This document shows, one piece after another, positions 6,505-9,120 of a DNA stretch of 9,120 nt. The notes below the pieces were generated by a model. That model was not told the origin of the DNA. It worked only from the letters and a program-made list of their open reading frames with translations, and did no database searches. Numbering within the stretch: position 1 is the first letter of the stretch; each line of letters starts with the position of its first letter. This stretch comes from an uncultured Actinomyces sp. (lineage in GTDB: Bacteria; Actinomycetota; Actinomycetes; Actinomycetales; Actinomycetaceae). The position numbers were made by a program, and so were the translations under genes. The DNA is taken from NCBI GenBank assembly GCA_902373545.1, contig CABKMZ010000079.1, positions 1 to 9,120 of the forward strand. Reading direction: 5' to 3'.

Positions 6505-6710
6505 CGCTTGCGGATAGGTTGCGCCCTCGCGGATAGGTTGTGCCTTCGCGGATAGGTTGCGCTCTCGCGGATAGGTTGCACCCTCGCGGATAGGTTACGC
6601 CCTCGCGGATAGGTTACGCCTTCGCGGATAGGTTACGCCTTCGCGGATAGGTTACGAAGCTATCCGCATGTTCATAAGCTATCCGCGTGCTCGCTTCCTA
6701 TCCGCAAGCG
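6505..6710. repeat. 19-base-period array with inverted distal part and terminal inverted repeats
   Basis: Eight direct copies of GCGGATAGGTT begin at 6510, 6529, 6548, 6567, 6586, 6605, 6624 and 6643, exactly 19 bases apart. The 11-base core is invariant. The 8-base spacers of the first seven repeats differ only by transitions (for example GCGCCCTC, GTGCCTTC, GCACCCTC, ACGCCTTC). Three inverted copies of CTATCCGC follow at 6660, 6679 and 6698, again 19 bases apart. The ends form a perfect 14-bp inverted repeat: CGCTTGCGGATAGG at 6505-6518 and its complement at 6697-6710. Copy 8 and the first inverted copy form a hairpin with an 8-bp stem (6643-6650 with 6660-6667). The array begins 4 bases after the transpeptidase stop. 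The period is not a multiple of three and no gene is evident. Confidence 0.95.
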
Positions 6711-7029
6711 ACGGGCACCTGGAAGCGGACGCCTGGTGTTATAGGACATCACGTGTGGGTCGGTGGTCAGTTCCAGGAGCGGCGGACGGATGTGCTCAGT
6801 TCAGGGGTGGCCTCATTGGCTCCAGGGGTGGCACCATCGGCCGGACAGGTGGCTGCTTGGGCCCCTTCATGCGCAGGTTAACCCCACAGGTGGTAGCCCA
6901 GGCAGGCCGCCCACACTGCCACCAAAAGGGCCCAGCTGCGCAGGAACGGGTTAAGGCGACCAGTAAAAGGGCCCACGCGCACACCAGCCTCCCACCCCTC
7001 AGAGGCCAGAGAGCGGGCACCACACAAAA

Positions 7030-7136
7030 GTCGCACGTAATTTCCTTTGGTCAGTTTTCACTTGCGCCCTGAAACGTTGGAATTGCAACATCACTATTTC
7101 AATTCTTCAAAGGTTGACAGGGAAATTACGTGCGAC
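7030..7136. repeat. 16-bp inverted repeat enclosing 75 AT-rich bases
   Basis: GTCGCACGTAATTTCC at 7030-7045 is the exact reverse complement of GGAAATTACGTGCGAC at 7121-7136. The enclosed 75 bases are AT-richer than the surroundings. Flanks show no target-site duplication. Each arm, read outward, contains GGAAATTACGTG, a possible ribosome site plus GTG. It could be a small mobile-element remnant, a structured RNA, or a protein-binding site; nothing decides between them. Confidence 0.85.
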
Positions 7137-7259
7137 ATTGTTCAGCAACCACCCACAAGACCTGACCGGACCTGCCCGGACGACAGGCGCCGCAGGAAGC
7201 GGCACCCCGCGCCCAGAACCCAGGCACACAGATCCCGCGCCCGGAACAGACAACGACGA

Positions 7260-7290
7260 AGCCCCGGGATTCCAACGGAATCCCGGGGCT
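7260..7290 (-). terminator. Intrinsic terminator after tRNA-Ser(GCT)
   Basis: A 14-bp perfect stem (7260-7273 with 7277-7290) with a 3-base loop lies 5 bases beyond the 3' end of the tRNA-Ser(GCT) gene. On the minus strand it is followed by T-rich TTCGTCGTTGTC. No other hairpin separates it from the upstream tRNA-Ser(TGA), so it may end a two-tRNA transcript. Confidence 0.8.
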
Positions 7291-7295
7291 GGGAG

Positions 7296-7385
7296 CGGAG
7301 ACGGCGGGATTTGAACCCGCGAGGGGCTATGCACCCCTACCTCCTTAGCAGGGAGGCGCACTCGACCGGACTATGCGACGTCTCC
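7296..7385 (-). tRNA. tRNA-Ser (anticodon GCT)
   Basis: The minus strand folds as a class II tRNA. The acceptor stem is GGAGACG (7385-7379) paired with CGTCTCC (7303-7297), with discriminator G at 7296. The anticodon arm is CCTCC-CTGCTAA-GGAGG, giving anticodon GCT, which reads AGC/AGU serine codons. A long variable arm (stem AGGGG/CCCCT type) is typical of serine tRNAs. The T arm is GCGGG-TTCAAAT-CCCGC. The 3' CCA is not encoded, so it must be added by tRNA nucleotidyltransferase. Confidence 0.96.
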
Positions 7386-7464
7386 AGTGCCGACTACTCT
7401 AGGACATTTTTGCCGCGAACGCGAACCGCACCCGCCGCACACGCCCGAGAACGTGTCGACATGG

Positions 7465-7551
7465 CGGAGGGCGAGGGATTCGAACCCCCGGTGCCATTGC
7501 TGACACAACGGTTTTCAAGACCGTCTCTTTCGGCCACTCAGACAGCCCTCC
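7465..7551 (-). tRNA. tRNA-Ser (anticodon TGA)
   Basis: The minus strand folds as a class II tRNA. The acceptor stem is GGAGGGC (7551-7545) paired with GCCCTCC (7472-7466), with discriminator G at 7465. The anticodon arm is ACGGT-CTTGAAA-ACCGT, giving anticodon TGA, which reads UCA and related serine codons. A long variable arm is present and the T arm ends CGGGGGTTCGAATCCCTCG. Unlike its neighbour, the gene is followed directly by an encoded CCA (7464-7462). It lies 79 bases upstream of tRNA-Ser(GCT) on the same strand. Confidence 0.96.
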
Positions 7552-7562
7552 AGACCTGCCTC

Positions 7563-7568
7563 ATCCTA
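7563..7568 (-). promoter_or_regulatory. Possible -10 element of the tRNA-Ser pair
   Basis: TAGGAT on the minus strand lies 11 bases before the 5' end of tRNA-Ser(TGA), a good distance for a short-leader tRNA promoter. It matches the -10 consensus at four of six bases. The -35 region is poor (TTCGCG at 18-base spacing). Confidence 0.3.
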
Positions 7569-7706
7569 CAGGAACAGCCTCACACACGCGAAGCCGACGG
7601 TACGGGCACAGGAACCGCCCACCCTGCGGCAGAAGGAGAGGTTGGGGCGGGCGCGCACCACATCTGCAGGATCGCTCCGGCGCTCACCGCGCAGCGCGAA
7701 CAAAGA

Positions 7707-7740
7707 GGCGGGGCCCGGGGCGTGTGCCCCGGGCCCCGCC
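7707..7740 (-). terminator. Intrinsic terminator of the sugar isomerase gene
   Basis: GGCGGGGCCCGGGGC (7707-7721) pairs perfectly over 15 bp with 7726-7740 around a 4-base loop (GTGT). On the minus strand it lies 25 bases after the stop codon and is followed by CTCTTTGTTC, a short T-rich tail. This is a canonical high-GC terminator. Confidence 0.85.
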
Positions 7741-7765
7741 CATCCGCAGCAATTGAGCCGCGCTC

Positions 7766-9106
7766 TCAGCCTCGCAGGCCGAAGAAGTTCCAGGACTTCT
7801 TGTCGGGCGCCGGCTCCTCGGGATGGTCGAGGAGGCCGCGCGAAAGCGCGGGCGCCGTCGGCGGCCACAGCGGCACGCGGATCGCGAGCATCGCCTGGAT
7901 CGCATGGTACACATCCCAGCGCGAGGACTTGGCGGGCTGGACGCTCTCATTGTGAGGACCGAGGCGGCGAATCCAGCGACCGGGCTGGGTGATCAGGTAG
8001 TCGTGGATGTAGTCAATGAAGGACCGGTAGCAGTGCTCGAAGTGCTCGACCTCGTCGATGCGATGCCCGTCGTCGAGCATGGCTCGGCGCACGGCGACGG
8101 TCGCGCACACGCCCTCACACACGACCCACTGCTGATGCTCGTCCTCGCCGGGCACAGGATCACCGTTGTCATCAACGCCGGTCGAGAAGCCGGGGGCGCC
8201 GTCGATGCGACGCCAGCCGTCGACGCGTGCGCGTTCGAAGAGTTCGGTGCCGAGCTCGAGCAGGTAGTCGGGGACGGCCCAGCCCATCGAGCGCAGGCCG
8301 GCGCGCACCTGAAGAGCGAAACGCGCGAGCTGCATGGAGTGACCGGTGACGTAGCCCTCGTGGTAGCGGCGCCCGTCGTTGCACAGCTTGCCGGCCTCGA
8401 GGCTGGGCTCCCACTCCTCGTTGTAGTACTCGGGCAGGCGCCAGTTGTTCTTGGAGGCCACCTTGTGGGCGAAGGCCGCCATCTTTTCGGCGCGATCCAG
8501 CCACTCGGGCTCGGTCGTGGCCTCGGCGGCGGCCATGTAGGCCTCGATCGTGTGGATGAGAGTGCCCAGGGCGTGGACGGGCTCAGGCTCGGTGAAGGCC
8601 TCGTCGTACTGATCCCACACGAGACCGTAGTCGTCGATCCAGTAGTCCTTCTGCTCCTGGAGCATGGTCTCGAGCAGCTCGTGGGCGCCGGGCCGGTTGG
8701 CGACGGTCGCGGCGGCGACGCCGAGCAGGGCGTAGACGGTGTGGTACTGGGACTTCACGCGGGAGGCCTCATCCCAGGGGACGCCGTGGCCCTCCCCGTC
8801 GGGTTCGGGCTTGATCTGGTACCACATGCCGCCGTGGACGGGGTCGGTGAAGTACTTGGTCAGCGACTTGACAGCGTGGTCGGCGTAGCGGCGGGTGCCG
8901 GGCAGGCCCATGAGGGCACCCAGGGAGAAGATGTACGCCATGCGTCCCGTGACGGCCAGGTCGATGGACCTGGTCAGGTCCGGTTTGCCGTCTGCGTCCA
9001 GGTGCGCGAAGCCGGTGGCCACGATGGACCCCTCGGCCTCTTCAATGAGCGCCTGCATGTTGGTGCTCAGCCAACGGTTATGTTCGATGGAATCAAACCA
9101 TCCCAC
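7766..9106 (-). CDS. N-acylglucosamine 2-epimerase/YihS-family sugar isomerase
   Basis: A 446-residue cytoplasmic enzyme of the AGE superfamily, which interconverts aldoses and ketoses or epimerises N-acyl hexosamines in an (alpha/alpha)6 barrel. The N-terminus (WFDSIEHNRWL, then ATGFAHLDADG) and C-terminus (WDVYHAIQAMLAIRVPL) closely follow E. coli YihS and related mannose isomerases. Residues matching YihS active-site positions are visible: Arg55, His185 (LIHTIEAY), His256 (GYVTGHSMQLAR) and His401 (DVYHAI). YihS acts on sulfoquinovose, and relatives on mannose/fructose; which applies here cannot be read from the sequence. It is somewhat longer than YihS, with an extra C-terminal tail (about 426-446). 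The start is GTG at 9106 with AGGAGG 6 bases upstream. No sugar transporter or kinase is in view; the upstream context lies outside the window. Confidence 0.9.
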   Translation of the reverse strand: MGWFDSIEHNRWLSTNMQALIEEAEGSIVATGFAHLDADGKPDLTRSIDLAVTGRMAYIFSLGALMGLPGTRRYADHAVKSLTKYFTDPVHGGMWYQIKPEPDGEGHGVPWDEASRVKSQYHTVYALLGVAAATVANRPGAHELLETMLQEQKDYWIDDYGLVWDQYDEAFTEPEPVHALGTLIHTIEAYMAAAEATTEPEWLDRAEKMAAFAHKVASKNNWRLPEYYNEEWEPSLEAGKLCNDGRRYHEGYVTGHSMQLARFALQVRAGLRSMGWAVPDYLLELGTELFERARVDGWRRIDGAPGFSTGVDDNGDPVPGEDEHQQWVVCEGVCATVAVRRAMLDDGHRIDEVEHFEHCYRSFIDYIHDYLITQPGRWIRRLGPHNESVQPAKSSRWDVYHAIQAMLAIRVPLWPPTAPALSRGLLDHPEEPAPDKKSWNFFGLRG

Positions 9107-9112
9107 GATGTT

Positions 9113-9118
9113 CCTCCT
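9113..9118 (-). promoter_or_regulatory. Ribosome binding site fixing a GTG start
   Basis: AGGAGG on the minus strand lies 6 bases before the GTG at 9106. This supports the GTG start of the sugar isomerase and shows that the coding sequence is complete within the window. Confidence 0.8.
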
Positions 9119-9120
9119 GC

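Larger units (their letters stand above)
6711..7295. other. Region of about 585 bases without a firm gene; short repeats
   Basis: No frame here has convincing length, start and codon use. The stretch holds short direct repeats: CAGGGGTGGC at 6802 and 6823, AAAAGGGCCCA at 6924 and 6965, and a tandem 10-mer near 7162-7181 (CTGACCGGAC, CTGCCCGGAC). A minus-strand frame from GTG 7036 to TAA 6878 (52 residues) has AAAGGA 6 bases upstream and a hydrophobic segment WALLVAVWAACLGYHLW. A one-base shift would continue it into a Pro-rich tail ending at 6796. This may be a small or decayed membrane gene, but the evidence is thin. Confidence 0.5.

Noticed and set aside
6505..6710. CRISPR array
   Set aside because: The unit is only 19 bases, the spacers are 8 bases and nearly identical, part of the array is inverted, and no cas gene is present.
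6668..7072. A 134-codon plus-strand frame
   Set aside because: It starts inside the repeat array, has no good ribosome site, and its composition looks random.
7162..7246. Short tandem and near-direct repeats (CTGACCGGAC/CTGCCCGGAC; CCCGCGCCCAGAAC/CCCGCGCCCGGAAC)
   Set aside because: They are two-copy, short and in GC-biased sequence, so chance is a sufficient explanation.
7296..7320. Attachment site at the 3' end of tRNA-Ser(GCT)
   Set aside because: No second copy of the tRNA 3' end is present in the window and there is no integrase gene.
7047..7955. A 302-codon plus-strand frame
   Set aside because: It runs antisense through both tRNA genes, two terminators and the end of the isomerase gene.

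Overview
The window is high-GC DNA with strong Shine-Dalgarno sites, GTG starts, GC-rich hairpin terminators and two tRNA-Ser genes. Together with an L,D-transpeptidase carrying aromatic WYY wall-binding repeats, this suggests an actinobacterium, plausibly of the Actinomyces/Schaalia group. That assignment is inference from style and gene content; no rRNA or marker gene is present.

Layout. Positions 1-369 are a lower-GC stretch with no convincing gene. Positions 370-4780 hold a compact five-gene minus-strand operon, read in the order DUF4418 membrane protein (4780-4364), DUF6273 membrane-anchored protein (4353-3475), FtsX-like permease B (3478-2288), FtsX-like permease A (2266-1058) and ABC ATPase (1056-370). 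Genes overlap by 4 bases or lie 1 to 21 bases apart. The ATPase and two paralogous permeases form a MacB/FtsX-type ABC machine. The cysteine-rich DUF4418 protein and the cysteines in the permeases' extracellular domains suggest metal or thiol chemistry (inference). A promoter in front of DUF4418 carries a CCTAA-N-TTAGG palindrome between its -35 and -10 elements, a plausible operator.

Positions 4781-5021 are a divergent intergenic region with a 15-bp perfect hairpin that is not downstream of any visible gene. Positions 5022-6500 encode a secreted L,D-transpeptidase with a Pro/Ala/Glu-rich linker and about ten wall-binding repeats. Four bases after its stop begins a striking array: eight direct copies of GCGGATAGGTT at exact 19-base spacing, then three inverted copies also at 19-base spacing, the whole closed by a 14-bp terminal inverted repeat (6505-6710).

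Positions 6711-7295 have no firm gene. They contain a 16-bp inverted repeat enclosing 75 bases, short direct repeats, and a possible small, perhaps frameshifted, membrane-protein reading frame on the minus strand. Two minus-strand tRNA-Ser genes follow (GCT and TGA anticodons), with a terminator after the GCT gene. The last gene (9106-7766, minus) is an N-acylglucosamine 2-epimerase/YihS-family sugar isomerase with its own strong terminator.

The two items most worth follow-up are the DUF4418-DUF6273-FtsX-FtsX-ATPase operon with its palindromic promoter, and the 19-base-period array.
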